A stretch of DNA of 64,000 nt from Fragum whitleyi (taxonomy: Eukaryota; Mollusca; Bivalvia; Cardiida; Cardiidae), in the NCBI GenBank assembly GCA_948146395.1, contig OX411543.1, positions 22,174,026 through 22,238,025 on the forward strand. Reading direction: 5' to 3'. Made by a program: the position numbers and the translations under genes. This document shows, in pieces, positions 12,948 to 24,970 of the stretch (position 1 is its first letter; each line of letters starts with the position of its first letter). The notes under the pieces were generated by a model. It was not told where the DNA came from. It saw only the letters and a list, made by a program, of their open reading frames with translations, and did no database searches.

Positions 12948-14262
12948 CTGAAAATCATTGTTGTTTGTACTGTGCGTGTAGTTATTAGATCTTTACTTAA
13001 ACAGTAAAAAAAAATTATGACCGGGCATTTTTATTCTTCCGAATTCGTAATGTAAGAGAATCAACTGTGAACACAATCATCTTATCTTTTTCGACAGAAA
13101 GTCGTTGTGTATAGATATGCTTAAATGCCTGGTTAAGGACCACAAAATAAATGTATCTCCGGTAATGAAATAGCTTAAGAGTTTTTACAACGCTTTCTTG
13201 TGTGGTCTGATTAAGAACTCATTCCAAGGGAATTCTCTAGCATTTAGTATTCATTTAATATTTTTATGACGGTTATATTTTCACACTTAAACATGATTAG
13301 TTGAAAAACGACCCCTGTATGCTTTTTTATCGGCGAACAACACACTTTTGATAATTCTTGGATAAGTCTAACTATCAACTGAATTAATATCTAATTTGTG
13401 ACTATCCCAAGAGCTTTAATGCATCATATCCTCCTTTGGATAAAACCAGTTTGTTATAAGAGCATACATACATTTCTTTTAATATTTAATATCTGTTTTT
13501 ACGAATTTCTTAGATCAACTCCTTGTCAAAACCTCAAATCGAAATTCATAAAGAGCATAGACCCAATTTAAAATAAAACTATAAAAACTGCATTTCAAGT
13601 GCAATCTATTCTATTTTACTGCTTTTTCAGAAAAATACATAATACCTTAAGTATAAGTTTATGTAAAGAATAATATTTATAATAAGAGATTTACTGGTAT
13701 AAAATTCACGGTATTTTGCAAAAGTTCATTCCGTTAAATATAAGATATACCAAAGCATTATCAGTTACCTTTAATCTTTTAATACCTGCAAAGGCTTATA
13801 TCGTCAGTCGGCGGCTACTTACTTGTCTTACAAGCTTTAATTCAGCTACAGTTACGACATTTAGCCTAAAATCGATGGCTTCTTTGACTTTTCAACCATT
13901 GATGGTTATGTTCAAATGAGTTAAAAAAGGAAGGCGAAATGTGCATTGAAATTAAAGGAGCGTGGCTACTGAAATTCAAGAAATCGTTTTCTGCAAAATG
14001 TGCACAATAATCAGAGATTTAAGATTATACGGTGCCATGTAACCGCCAAGGACTGCAGATTTAACAAAATAAGTGTAAAATGACCTCTTGACAATTCTGC
14101 ATTTAATGTTGCATTGCTAACAAGGACTACGTCCTTTTTTTAATTCATTTTTTTTTCCGAAAATAAAAATAGACCACAAGAATTTCAACGTTTTGCAATT
14201 ACATTTTTTTATTTTGAGAAAGCATCATGCTGAACATTCTAGGCGTACATGGACGATCCTTA
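12948..14262. other. gene-less stretch
   Basis: No exon, tRNA or repeat family recognised. Confidence 0.5.
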
Positions 14263-14704
14263 CAGCTAACAACATCGTGAAATTGACCCTCAATGCGATC
14301 GAAACCATGCAAAATCGCTCACAAAGCTCTCCATCATTTCATTCCGAACACTCACTCAACCCATTCCAAATCGCTCTAAAATATGTTAAAAGGATATATA
14401 AAAACAACATTAAAATTTTAAAAAAAAAGCTGGGAAAAAAAGAAGAGATCTCACTGACATTGTTAACTTTGAAGCGTCTAATCGGTTTTTGAAGAAAAAT
14501 GGCGCTATTTATAAAACTTGTATGTATATTTTGTAAAACGGGGGGTAATAAATATCGCTTATTTTGTTCATCCTGAACAAAATTAGCGATGACTGATTAC
14601 CTTACTTTAATTATACTAAAAACTCACTCATACCACTCATTCAATTTCATTTCAAAATCATTTAAAAATCCTTAACCTTGTCAATTTCACGATGATTGTA
14701 ACTG
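14263..14704 (+). mobile_element. CAGTTA-family MITE, copy 4
   Basis: Left end CAGCTAACAACATCGTGAAA, right end TTTCACGATGATTGTAACTG; TA at the left only. The left subterminal region has CACTCACTCAACCCATTCC. Both hairpin halves are present (TTTTGTTCATCCTGAACAAA, then AGCGATGACTGATTACC). The frame at 14193-14492 is a by-product. Confidence 0.85.
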
Positions 14705-15471
14705 TTATCGAATAGTTCATGATTATACGGGAATTGGGCGTCTTTGGATGACTAAGGCTGTATACACGTTATTTTGGACGGAATGCTTCTTTCTATATCT
14801 TTTTTAATCACTAAATCGTTGATTCAAAATATCGTTTCAGTTCAGTGGAATTGAAGCCAGCTGAAGTTTGATTGTACCAATTCTTAATGGGTCGGTTTGA
14901 AGCTTTAATTGTTTGGTAAATGGTTAGTTTTAGAACAGGGTAAAAGAAAGCCACCTCACTCTGGTGAAACCAAAGATCGATTCAAATCAAAATTAATATA
15001 TATAATGCAGGATACGTTATTTTCTAAGCTGCACTGCCCAATCAACTATTCTCTATACCGGAATGTGATTTTCTCATTACCGGATTAATTAAGGCTTATC
15101 GGGAAAATACTGGGCGCCATGTCATCTAGGTTCATCGCAATCACTGCTGTGTATGAAAAGCAATTTAGGCGGGTCGCCGTAGAATGTATTGTGAGTTAAA
15201 TCTGCATGATATATTTTAAGCGAATGAAAGATCAAAATGCATTTTTTGGAAAAAACGTGATGATATTTTGTTTCTTTAAGAACCCTTTAAACCCAATGAA
15301 CAAATTGATACGAATTGGACTTACAATACGAATTATATCATTTTATCGAAATTAACAAAAGAATTTAAAAATAAGAATTTCATAACACATGTATGTTGGA
15401 ATTTACAAAAATGAAACAAAACTTCAATATAAGATAGCTAATTGTAAAGGGTAATTCCAGACCGACGAATG
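14705..15471. other. gene-less spacer
   Basis: No feature recognised. Confidence 0.5.
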
Positions 15472-15697
15472 TTAACCTTTGCTGTAAATTCCTGCTTTAT
15501 ACGTGACTGTGATTTTATGTTTGAGAAAACATTTTGAAAAAAGAAGAAATTGCTTCTGACAAGCAATTTCTTCTTTTACCCACTATTTTCTACCCTACTG
15601 AATGGTTATTTTTCAAATTCAACCAATTTTTAATTTTTGTCTGCAAAACCTTTGAATTTGGACAGGTCTAAAATTTTGTAAAACAGGAAAGGGTTAA
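15472..15697 (-). mobile_element. piggyBac-like MITE, copy 1
   Basis: Bounded by TTAA at both ends. On the minus strand it begins TTAACCCTTTCCTGTTTTAC and ends in GCAAAGGTTAA (one base lost from AAGGG). Its centre is a hairpin, AAGAAGAAATTGCTTCTGAC paired with AAGCAATTTCTTCTT. A TTAA target and ends starting CCC are the hallmark of the piggyBac superfamily. No transposase. Confidence 0.8.
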
Positions 15698-16438
15698 TCC
15701 AACACATGCACGTATCAATTCCGCTTGACTTATTTTTTCACGCCGGGTCCAATCCAAACACATTGGTGTTGAAAGGCGTAAGTAAACGCTTGCCACAAAT
15801 GCCGAGAAATCTACAAATTGACGTTTTTATTAGATGAATATAATCCTTCTTTTCACTCCCCTGTAATTGACACTTAGCACAGAAAACTCACAAAAATAGT
15901 TCTTAAATTTCGGTTGCTATCAACATTATACCTGCTCAAATCTCCATACAGAGATAATTATATGTTTCGAGAGAGTAGTAAATAAAGATATAAAAAATAA
16001 TAACAACAATGAGAAGTACAACAGCAACAACATAGACAAAAACAGTAAGTTTAGCCTTGTAATTTAATAAACCAATCGACCAAGCGTTCTAGAAATGAAA
16101 AAATAAATGGACGAATGAAAACAAATAACGCCTTAAAACGAAAGAGAAACAGTTCGGTCGGATCTTATGTGTTGTGGGTGATTGACAAAACCCACTATAC
16201 ATGTATGACAGTAGCGAAGTAAATTAAAATGTGCCCGGATTAATGGATTAGATACTATTTAAAAAATCCAAAGAATAAATCAAAAGGAATTTTATCTTAC
16301 TGAGTTGCTAAAATTGTATTGTAATAGACGATTTGAATATAATGAAAAGATATTAATATAACAACGTTATTTTGCACAGGTTTCCGGATTAACGAGCCAT
16401 ATTAAACATATTTTCACTATTTGCTTTCTTTCTTTCAG
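15698..16438 (+). other. presumed intron end upstream of the first discoidin exon
   Basis: No upstream exon was recognised. The last 28 bases form a strong pyrimidine tract (TTTGCTTTCTTTCTTTCAG). A CGGATTAACG at about 16385-16394 could serve as a branch site. Confidence 0.5.
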
Positions 16439-16544
16439 ATCAATGTCAAGATCAACTGGGCATGGAAGACAAGCGAATTCCGGACTCAGCCATCACAGCC
16501 AGCTCAACACACAGTCACAAGAGTGTGGGTCCGCAAAACTCAAG
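16439..16544 (+). CDS. F5/8 type C (discoidin) domain exon, first part (partial gene)
   Basis: 106-bp internal exon between TTTCTTTCAG and the donor AAG|GTAAAA. It begins with two bases finishing a split codon (phase 1) and ends after two bases of a codon (phase 2). The translation opens with CQDQLGMEDKRIPDSAITAS and continues through STHSHK and VGPQN. The opening Cys, LGMED, RIPD and ITASS blocks are the N-terminal signature of the coagulation factor V/VIII C-type domain, a ligand- or lipid-binding extracellular beta-barrel whose first Cys normally pairs with the last. Joined to 38239-38377 the frame is uninterrupted. Upstream exons (signal peptide) were not identified. Family assignment is strong; the identity of the whole protein is not known. 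Confidence 0.93.
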
Positions 16545-16585
16545 GTAAAACTTTCAACTTTTATAAAAGAATCGATGCTCGAAAA

Positions 16586-16710
16586 TTCATCTTGAACAAA
16601 GTTTGCGATATTGGATTACCTCCCATTAAATTCTACCAAAACTCACTTCCACACACTCAATCAATTCCATCCCTTAATAATTCCGAAATTATTCACAATG
16701 ATTCAATGTA
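16586..16710 (+). mobile_element. CAGTTA-family MITE, copy 5 (right half only)
   Basis: Begins inside the loop of the family's central hairpin (TTCATCTTGAACAAAG), runs through GCGATATTGGATTACCTCCC and the CACACTCAATCAATTCCAT arm, and ends TTCACAATGATTCAATGTA. It sits only 41 bp downstream of the discoidin exon donor, within the intron. The left half is absent. Confidence 0.8.
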
Positions 16711-16800
16711 ACCAACAAGTGATGGATCGTTGGTCCTTCACCTATATCTCCATCTTAGCACACTCTTCAAATATCCAAACGTTACATGTATACAAATATA

Positions 16801-17014
16801 TGTGACCCGTCACGCGAAAAGGGACCATCTGGCAGCGCGTAAAGTATCGACCTCGGCCAGACTGCGCGTTTTGCGCATACTGACCAGATCAATTTACCTT
16901 CCAGTGAAAAAATTTTGATGCGACCTCTGGTTGACATATGCTGGACCCAATCTCTTTTTAAAATGTTCATTTTACAGAATTCCTAGATGATCCCTTTCCG
17001 CGTGACGGGTCACA
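16801..17014. mobile_element. TGTGACCCGTCACGCG-end MITE, copy 1
   Basis: TIRs TGTGACCCGTCACGCGAAAA and rc-matching CCGCGTGACGGGTCACA, flanked by TA on both sides. Inner segments (GACTGCGCG with GCGCATACTGACCAG; GCGACCTCTGGTTGACAT) recur in copies 2 and 3. TA target and length (214 bp) fit a Tc1/mariner-type MITE. Confidence 0.85.
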
Positions 17015-17662
17015 TAAATAAAAAAGTACTAAGTGTTTTGTATGAAAAAAAATATCTGCCGATACAATTTTCAATTCCCACAGCCGAGTTAGATAATTTT
17101 GCTTACAATACACTAAGTACGTATTATATTTATCTAATAATCTTTATTTGCCTTGTTTTCGTCGATGTTTCCAATAGGAAGGCAAATTTCTGAAAATAAC
17201 CGAATTATGTCATTGTTCTAAACGAATGCATGTGACATCATAAAAAAATCACATGGGATAATATCACACGAATATTTATATAGTAATAAGATTAATTGTA
17301 ATAGATGTGAACAAACAGTTTAAATCGAAGTAGCGAAAAATGGAGGAGTTTAACAGGCATCTCATCAAAAATGAGTGTTGCATGGTCATTCGATTTCTTA
17401 ACTGACTGCAGCAACCTCAAAATAATATTGATTATGTATGAAACTAAAATAATGCGTCAATATTTAGTTGTAGGGTATTTAATACCTTTAGCAGACTCAT
17501 CATACAGACTGATGATAATGACATCCACTCAAATGACGTCATCATTGGAGTCACCTAAATGTATATGTACGAAACATTTCGGTTTTGATCGGAGTAAAAA
17601 GTACGTTTAATTGCACACAAAACGGTCTTATGTAAAATAAATCTTTAACTTGAACTTTTTGT
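17015..17662. other. gene-less intronic stretch
   Basis: Frames at 16987-17193 and 17371-17610 have no domain signature. No repeat recognised. Confidence 0.5.
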
Positions 17663-17773
17663 TTGAGACAAGCTGATCTCAACCTGATCTAAAATGCAAA
17701 AAGTTATTAAGCTCGCCACGGCTGGCTTAATTACATTTGTATTCTAGACTCGGTTAGTCAACTTGTCTAAGAA
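17663..17773. repeat. imperfect hairpin (GAGACAAGCTGATCT family), copy 1
   Basis: Left arm GAGACAAGCTGATCTCAACC and TTATTAAGCTCGCC pair with the right arm GGCTGGCTTAAT and CTCGGTTAGTCAACTTGTCT. The related hairpin at 63538-63663 shares the same order of motifs. Confidence 0.7.
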
Positions 17774-18413
17774 AAAAATCTTATGGCGTATCTTAAATTT
17801 CCTGTCCATTCTCACCTGATATCTTTCTGTCTTTCCCTAGATTTAATTACTTTTCTTTGATGCCTTTGACATATGATGGATTATGACAAACCGATGCCGC
17901 CCCCAAGGTTATCCCTTTAATTAACCACCTGTGCTTTTTCTTTCGATCAAACACCCATGCTTGATATTATATGCAAGACAAAACATCTTCCGGCGCTAAA
18001 TGAAAACAGAATTTTTTAATTTCCCTCTTTTTAGCTTAAGGTATACTTATTTATATTTATTTGATTTCGATTGCTTCGAGGGCTTAAGCCTATAGAGTTT
18101 TATTTCGAACACTCAAACCTTATATTGTCTTGTCTCTGGAGAGGGAGAGAGAGGCAGTGTATTCGGCTCACTACAATTCAGAGGCATGTTTTACAAAATA
18201 TCTTACGATAATCTTTCGCTTTAGTAATAAATTTAGGTTGCTTATAGATAAGTAACTAAATATGGAATTCTACCATGACGATTCCGATGAGAAATTGCAA
18301 GGCAAAATCTAACAATGAATGAAAACACCAGGTACGATTTGTGATTTTGACTGACTATTAATTTTTCGTAAGAAGTTAAGTAAAACGGGCCCCAGTTCTA
18401 CAGCTGTGCCTAA
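17774..18413. other. gene-less intronic stretch
   Basis: GA-rich tract at about 18137-18155; otherwise nothing recognised. Confidence 0.5.
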
Positions 18414-18500
18414 ACACAACCCGGCGAATGCGGGGCTCGAACTGCGACACTCAAGGTTATGATTCAAGCGCTGATAGCACAAAGCCACAGGGGCAGTCAA
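18414..18500 (-). mobile_element. tRNA-like SINE head fragment
   Basis: On the minus strand, TGGCTTTGTGCTATCAGCGC resembles an A-box region and GCAGTTCGAGCCCCGC a B-box region. Spacing is tRNA-like, but there is no clear cloverleaf and no recognisable SINE 3' end. Confidence 0.5.
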
Positions 18501-19305
18501 GAAGCTTTTTAAAACATTTTCTCCAAACATAAAGCTTAAAGGCAATTTTCACGTTTCCTCAAATTTCGTGTTCTGCTTTTAAATTCAAATTACAATGTAG
18601 TTTCGAATCACACCTATGAATGATATAAATGTAGGGCCGGCGTAAAAGTATACCGACTTGCTTGAACTAGATCTTGAATAAGATGACGTCACGAGGTTTT
18701 GAAGTTATTGGAATAATTCGTATGGGGTCCATCATTAAAGATTCGACTCAAAAGGAATTACATTCTCGTGTTGTTCTCAGATATATGTACTCCCGCATAG
18801 GTCAATCAGAATCGAAAGTAGAAAGTAAAAGAACAGTGAAAATTAACTTTGAAGAACTACCTCAAGCAAATTGTTTTGTCTACGATTAGCCTTATAATCA
18901 TACAAATAAGAGTTTTTCCTCTCTCGAAGAAGTTAGGGAGTAAGATTGACAAGTGCATCATCATTACAGTACGGAAAAGCCGTAAATGTCTTTTCACTTG
19001 CGACCTTTTCGCACTGTTACATCGATACGTAAGGGATTAGATAGTAAAAGATTAGAATTACTTGTTTAAAGTGTCGTCTTTTCCTCGATACTCCCATTTG
19101 TTACTATAGCAACGAGTTTTATCGAAATGACAAAACACCTGTTTTGCAATTTGTTTTATCGATAGGAATTTTTTCTGTAAAACCACAAATCAATAAAATT
19201 GTCCTTAAGCGGAAGATTCCGATACAAGTGAACATGGTATGGTCATTTGGGGAGGAACGGGTGTGCTTTCATTTTCAAAATGTAGGATCACACCGAAAGA
19301 TAATA
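18501..19305. other. gene-less intronic stretch
   Basis: The frame at 18674-18889 is not recognisable. No repeat family seen. Confidence 0.5.
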
Positions 19306-19307
19306 TA

Positions 19308-20136
19308 TACTCAAGCGCAATGAAAACGCACCATCCGAAAACTTAAACAAACTGTCCTTGATTATAAAATGTTCAATTGACTCCTTTTTTTGTTGTCTTT
19401 CAACCTATAAAGGAACATATAGACATTGCATCTCTGAACATCAACCATAAGAAGTCGTTGCTTGTATGGTGGTAATTAAAGAGGTCCTTTTGGCTTGCTC
19501 ATATTATTGTACTTTTGAAACAAGTTTTCAATTTCATATTTGAAATTACTGTTTCTTAGAGATGAAAATACAGTATTAGATTTCACATTTGTTGTAAGCA
19601 AAAATCTTAAAGTGATCTCAATTTACTTATGGGATGGGGTTAACTACGAACAGTATGTTCTTTTTTTTTCATTAAAATCAAAGAATCGTCAATAACCTTT
19701 TGGTACTCGTGTTTTCGAGTGACTTGATCTCCAAACGACATGTTTAGGTCCATCAGGGACGCCGAAGTCACGGTGTAGACCTTGAAATTAATGAGTGTTA
19801 GCCTATGTACGAATCAGCTGTCTAGACTATGGCAACCGTTCCACAAAGTGATAGTAATTATTTTGTGTTGAGTTAGAGGTAATGTTACCAAAAGTCGAAC
19901 GACAGAAAGGGTTTGAAAACCCAATTTGCAGATATAAGATAAACGTTTTTTAACTTTTTTCTTAAGTCATAGGTTCAAAAACCTTCAACCGTTTCTGAGC
20001 TTACTCCAACATTATTGTATAATAAATGGTCCATTACAAATTTATTTAGATTAGTAATATTCATGTCTGAAGTTTTGGTGCATTTAATTAATATGCTAGA
20101 AAAAATCTGGCGGTGCGTTTTCATTGCTCGTGAGTA
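19308..20136. mobile_element. Tc1/mariner-type non-autonomous or decayed element
   Basis: Left TIR TACTCAAGCGCAATGAAAAC, continuing GCACC, pairs with the right end GGTGCGTTTTCATTGCTCGT continuing GAGTA. TA flanks both sides. 829 bp, with no recognisable transposase reading frame. Class inferred from TA target and TIR only. Confidence 0.7.
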
Positions 20137-20248
20137 TATATGAACCTACGCATGACATTTTCAACAATTTCAGATGTGCGCAACGTTGCATAAGCATAGG
20201 CTGATCAGAAACGTCACTTTGGCATCGATGGAGAGCCATGGATTTGCA

Positions 20249-20498
20249 TGGAGTTTTAAGCCGCTTTTAACAATCTTTCAGTTATATTGCGACAGCTGGG
20301 ACAACTAACAGTGGATTCCTGGTATTTCTATCACCAGTACAACCATTATTTTCTTTCCTAGTCTCCAGCTGCTATTTCACTTAATCAACCCATCAGTGAG
20401 AGACAAATAGTCGGAAAGGATGAGTGACACCGTCGGAGATTGAACCCAGGTCCTCTAGATTGAGAGTCCGACGCGCTACCAACTTCGCTACATGACGT
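20249..20498 (-). mobile_element. tRNA-derived SINE, minus strand, diverged
   Basis: Same layout as 6171-6441: tRNA-like head at the right (TAGCGAAGTTGGTAGCGCGT on the minus strand; B-box GGGTTCAATCTCC) and core at the left (CGCAATATAACTGAAAGATT, then AAAAGCGGCTTAAAACTCC). Several core changes show it is older. Confidence 0.82.
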
Positions 20499-20587
20499 CT
20501 TCAGATAGCTATGGACCTTTTGTTTCGGTTTACTTTCAGATAATATTTTAATTGACTGTGTGGATATCAAGACTTCTAAATACCCTT

Positions 20588-20956
20588 ATAATATGACCTA
20601 CGTCGCCGGAGTGAAATAACCCCGTTGAATATTTTTGATATTACACGGGTGTTATTACACTAGTAGAATAACTATGCAAATGAGCTCAAAGCGAGTAGCA
20701 ACGCTATTTTGTAACCGCGAAAATGACGTCATAATCTATGTTTTGTGACGTCATTTTTAAACGGCGTTATAAGTTTCGCGGAAAGTTTAAACGTTGAATT
20801 TGTCGATTTTACGCTAAAATTCGCGTGATATTATAAACAGAATATAAAATTAGTGCTCATTAAATACAGAATTTATTAAACTCGTCATCTAAAACAGATA
20901 AAAACTCGGCGCAGCCTCGTTTTTATCTGTTTATAGATGACTCGTTTAATAAATTC
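20588..20956. mobile_element. two-hairpin composite repeat, copy 2
   Basis: Collinear with 7137-7510: TATAATATGACCTACGTCGC at the left, TGACGTCA-type sites near 20725 and 20746, then the AGATAAAAACTCGGCGCAGC hairpin and the GAATTTATTAAACTCG / CGTTTAATAAATTC outer arms. The module order is identical in both loci, so the two hairpins move as one unit. Confidence 0.78.
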
Positions 20957-21800
20957 AGTATTCAATGACCACTCATTCAATATCCTCTATATCCATCACG
21001 TACAGATGAATTTATTGGAACTTTCACGCACAGGCTCATTTATAATATAAGCCCATTCTGTACGGTTGTCTTTTTTACTCAGTCTGAAAGTATTGTAACG
21101 ACAACATATGATTTTTGTTCACAAATGACGTGTGCAAAACAATAGGTAGATTTTGTGCGGTGAGCCGTGAATTCTATAATCATATATAGATTCCTGGGCT
21201 CAGTTTTGAAAATACATCTATACATTATCATACTTTGATCATTTATCACTTAAGCAAGCAAGACTTAGGAAGAAAAGAAATGGTTATAACAATGTAAGAC
21301 TACGTGTAATTGAACAAATAGGGATAAGTGATACTCTGATCAGACTCATTAAATTACTCAAATGGACAACATACGTTTAGATGAGAAATTGAAAAATTCA
21401 GACTGTTCAAATAATTACTATACAGCTTACTCTGGAGTGTGATAGACCTGCCTTCGCATGCGACAGTTTCATGGTATGATTTATGTTAATTAGTTTTCAA
21501 CCTGTAGTTACGAAATTTTGGCCATTTATCAGTCTATGAATCCCCATAATGATCGGGGGGGGGGGGGGAGGCCCTCCTCCCGGGCGAGTCGATTTGTGGT
21601 TTTGGGTACTCTATTTCTTTCTGTGCCCACTCTCATATCCCTATAACGTTTATGCTACGTAACTGATGGGTCGATGGACCCAAATACTTGACCTCTGTCA
21701 AGTCACAATGTATACCCCTCAGATGTTTTAAATACGCCACTTATCTGCACAATATATGGTCACAAACATGAATCAAACGGCAAATCGTTGGAGAGCTACG
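20957..21800. other. gene-less intronic stretch
   Basis: Contains an end fragment of the TATGAGCCTGTGCGTGA family at about 21017-21036 (TTTCACGCACAGGCTCATTT) and a G-run at about 21555-21568. Confidence 0.5.
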
Positions 21801-21846
21801 TTAACGTCGTAACTGCAGCTTTTTCAAGCTGTAGTTACGGCGTTAA
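21801..21846. repeat. hairpin
   Basis: TTAACGTCGTAACTGCAGCT pairs with AGCTGTAGTTACGGCGTTAA around a 6-base T-rich loop; 18 of 20 positions match. A related CTGTAGTTACGAAAT lies near 21501. Confidence 0.78.
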
Positions 21847-22624
21847 GGTAGGACCTATACGAAAAAAATCAAACAAAATGGCGTGAAAATTGTAGATGAG
21901 TTTTTTGATTTGTTGATTAGTCAAACGATTTCTTTATTGATAGCAACGATTTATTTACTCGCAGGGTCGAATCAACACTTTTCATGTCTACACTGCGAGC
22001 ATTTTTCATGCATAGGGTTGCATTATATATTCTGAGGGCGGTATTGGAATTTAACGCAGTCTAGTTAACAATTTTGCCTGCTAAAGGCTCGTTTCAATTC
22101 CTTTAGTCTATCGTTTCCTTTTTGATGTTGTTAATTGAGTTGAAAGCGTGCTCGATCATTGATTCTAAGTTGTTTGAATTAACTGAATTAATGAGATCTG
22201 TTTCTATAGATTGCCGATATGCATTAGATTATCGTTCACTCATTAAATGTTGTTTTTTCAAATAGTGTGCCTAAGGTGAAACAACATGCAATCTCATACT
22301 GCTACACACTTTGTCAAAAAGCGGATACGAGAAACTTTTAAAAATAAGCATCACCCCTCGATTACGAAATAACCAATTCGAAAATCCCTGAAGAATGATA
22401 GATAATTCATATATATCGTAAAATAAATATCCAAAATCCATCAAATATCAATTGAAACGCCATTTTTGCAGAATTTGTCTGGCTATATATCTTTTCTCAC
22501 GTTTGAAATGTACATGTACGTGTAATATTTGCATTTTCGGCAGGATGGAAAAAAGTTTTTTTTCGATTTTTTTCTAAATAGTACTGTACAGAGAACTTCC
22601 GAAAACTCATTCATAGTTATAGAT
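21847..22624. other. gene-less intronic stretch
   Basis: No feature recognised. Confidence 0.5.
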
Positions 22625-22725
22625 CGATAGTCCGCGCTCCCGGTAATCGAACTTGGCACATCTTCGACATGAGGCCAGAGATCTACCCCTAGTCCATGAA
22701 CACCACACTGTCATTACATAAACAT
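22625..22725 (-). mobile_element. tRNA-like SINE head fragment
   Basis: On the minus strand, GTTCATGGACTAGGGGTAGA resembles an A-box region and CAAGTTCGATTACCGGGAGC a B-box region. The B-box region is shared with 24862-24970, so both belong to one SINE-like family. Confidence 0.5.
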
Positions 22726-23351
22726 AGAATCAAACAATTGGCGTTTCAACCAACTGATGTACAAAGCAAGTCCTACGCGTTATGATGAGTTTCTATTGTA
22801 TCAAAATGATTTAGTAAATGCATTAAACATGGGAGTTAAATCATCAGTCCTAGAGAAATTCTAGAATTGTAGTTCATGTATGGTATCTTTTCACTATAAA
22901 TCTACGAATGGGGTGGGCAAACAAAATAAACTGCCATCATATACATGTCGATTAAATGACGAATTCTCTAGGTTCTATATAAGATTTCACATGGGACAGA
23001 CTAAATATATTCAAATTATTTTTATATAAATAATCCTAGCATACATGTACATGTACCGATCAAGCGTCCTCATTCTAGTAATTTAATTCCATCAGCATAT
23101 TGTATCAAATTTAAGATTTGAACAATTGTTCTTTGTCGAGGAATTGCTATATTTCCAATTTTCCCTCATTAAATATTGTGTTTGGCTTATCAAAATGGAA
23201 TTCTCCATAGAATAAATATGACACGGTTGATAACGGGGTATAAAACCCATATGATTACTTTCTTTTTATTCGCCGAATTTATGATTTTTTCACGTCTTTT
23301 TATAGAAGCAGCTTTCAAGTTGAAAGTTGGTTATCAGATTATATACATGTA
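22726..23351. other. gene-less intronic stretch
   Basis: Nothing recognised. The short frame at 23176-23358 has no domain. Confidence 0.5.
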
Positions 23352-23788
23352 CAGTTAAAAACATCTTGAAATTGACAAGGTGAATGATTTTGGAATGATT
23401 AAGGAATGAAATTAATTGAGTGTGTGAAGCGAGTTTTGAGTGAATTTAATCGGAGGTAATCCAATATCGCAAATTTTGTTCAGGGTGAACAAAATTAGCG
23501 ATATTGATTACCTCCCTTTAATAAAATATGCATACAAGCTCTTTAGATAGCTTTCTATTTATTCAAGAACCTCTTAGACGGTTACATTTTGAATTATGCT
23601 AGAGAAATAACGATTTTTCTTTATCCAAATCTATTCTGAATGACGTTGTTGATTCTACATATTTCAATGGGTTTGAGCGTTTTTGAATGGTTTGAGTGAG
23701 TGTATGGAATGAAAGAATGGAGCGCTGAGTGAACGATTGAGAATTGTGTTGATAGAGGTGAATGTCAATTTCACGATGTAACTAACTG
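23352..23788 (-). mobile_element. CAGTTA-family MITE, copy 6
   Basis: Starts CAGTTAAAAACATCTTGAAA, ends CACGATGTAACTAACTG, TA on both sides and an ACATGTA-like context at both edges. It contains an intact central hairpin: GGAGGTAATCCAATATCGCA and TTTTGTTCAGGGTGAACAAA, then AGCGATATTGATTACCTCCC. A good reference copy of core variant A. The minus frame at 23664-23969 crosses its end and is not a gene. Confidence 0.9.
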
Positions 23789-24418
23789 TACATGTAATTT
23801 GTGTCGGTATGAAAGCAGATATAGTTGAAATTAACATAAATTTATGTACTGCTGTAAAGTTAATTTCAAAACCTGGTCTGAATAATTTGACTTGGAATTT
23901 GCAGTTAAATACTGTTTGAACAATAGAAATCACAAATATCAAACGTTTCAACGAAAACTTGGCATCCATTGATCTTTTATAAAAATAGCCACGGTGTTAT
24001 GTAACCTACTTTGTCATAAGATATACTCGGAATTTTTTAATTCCCCTAATGGACTGCTATCAACAGCGAATATCAACCCATATACGTCAATTTTTATGTT
24101 GAATCGATATATAAAATATAAATTTTACTAATGGATTGGGCATTATTTCCGTTGTTTACTTCATTTTATAGATATCGATAATTCTTGTTTTCATTGGTTT
24201 ACACGTATGACAACGCACACTGGTTCGCAATATTCATGGGAAATATTAAAAAAATAGAACTGTACTTTTATCGAATAGAAGTCAAAGCCTTAAAAATAAT
24301 TATATTTGATGTTATAAGAATTATCACTGACAATCTAAGTCACCCTTTCTAGAAAAGTAAAAAATATCTATAAGTTGGCGTACCTCAATATCTTGTCAAT
24401 ATATATTGTTTTTTTTTA
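23789..24418. other. gene-less intronic spacer
   Basis: No feature recognised. Confidence 0.5.
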
Positions 24419-24793
24419 CAGATATTTACATCGCGAAATTGACATTCATATAATTCAAAAATATTCTAAATCTCTTACTCAGCGCTTCTTTCAATCGTTC
24501 CAAACACTCACTCACACCAACCAAATGCGCTCCAAATGACTAAAAAAGATAAAATTAACAGCTCAATGAAATGGGTATAACTAGAAAAATCGCGATTTCA
24601 CAGACACAATTGAAATTGTTCTTAAAGAAATAGGAAGTTATTTATTAAACTTGTTTGCATATTTTGTTAAATGGAGGTAATAGATATCGCTAAATTTGAT
24701 CAATTTTGAACAAAATTAGCGGTAATGAATTACTTCCCTTTATTTTCACTCACAACTTAACCATCATACTCCATTCAATGATGTTTTTAACTG
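24419..24793 (+). mobile_element. CAGTTA-family MITE, copy 7
   Basis: Left end CAGATATTTACATCGCGAAA; right end AATGATGTTTTTAACTG. Right arm shortened: the CATTCACCTTGTC segment is missing. Central hairpin still visible (TTGATCAATTTTGAACAAAA, then AGCGGTAATGAATTACTTCC). Confidence 0.8.
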
Positions 24794-24861
24794 TTGTTAA
24801 ACGATTACGATATGCTGGTGGTCAGTGTTTAAGCGCAATGATGTAAACACTAAGATATAGT

Positions 24862-24970
24862 GTAGTGTCCATGGTTAAGAGATAAAGCGTCGGCCTCTTG
24901 ACCCAATGGTCCCGAGTTCGATCACCGGGAGCGGCTATCGAGCATGATTCTTTCTTTGGCCCACACATTC
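24862..24970 (+). mobile_element. tRNA-like SINE head fragment
   Basis: TGTCCATGGTTAAGAGATAA (A-box-like) is followed about 35 bp later by CCGAGTTCGATCACCGGGAG (B-box-like). Related to 22625-22725. No genuine tRNA cloverleaf. Confidence 0.5.
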
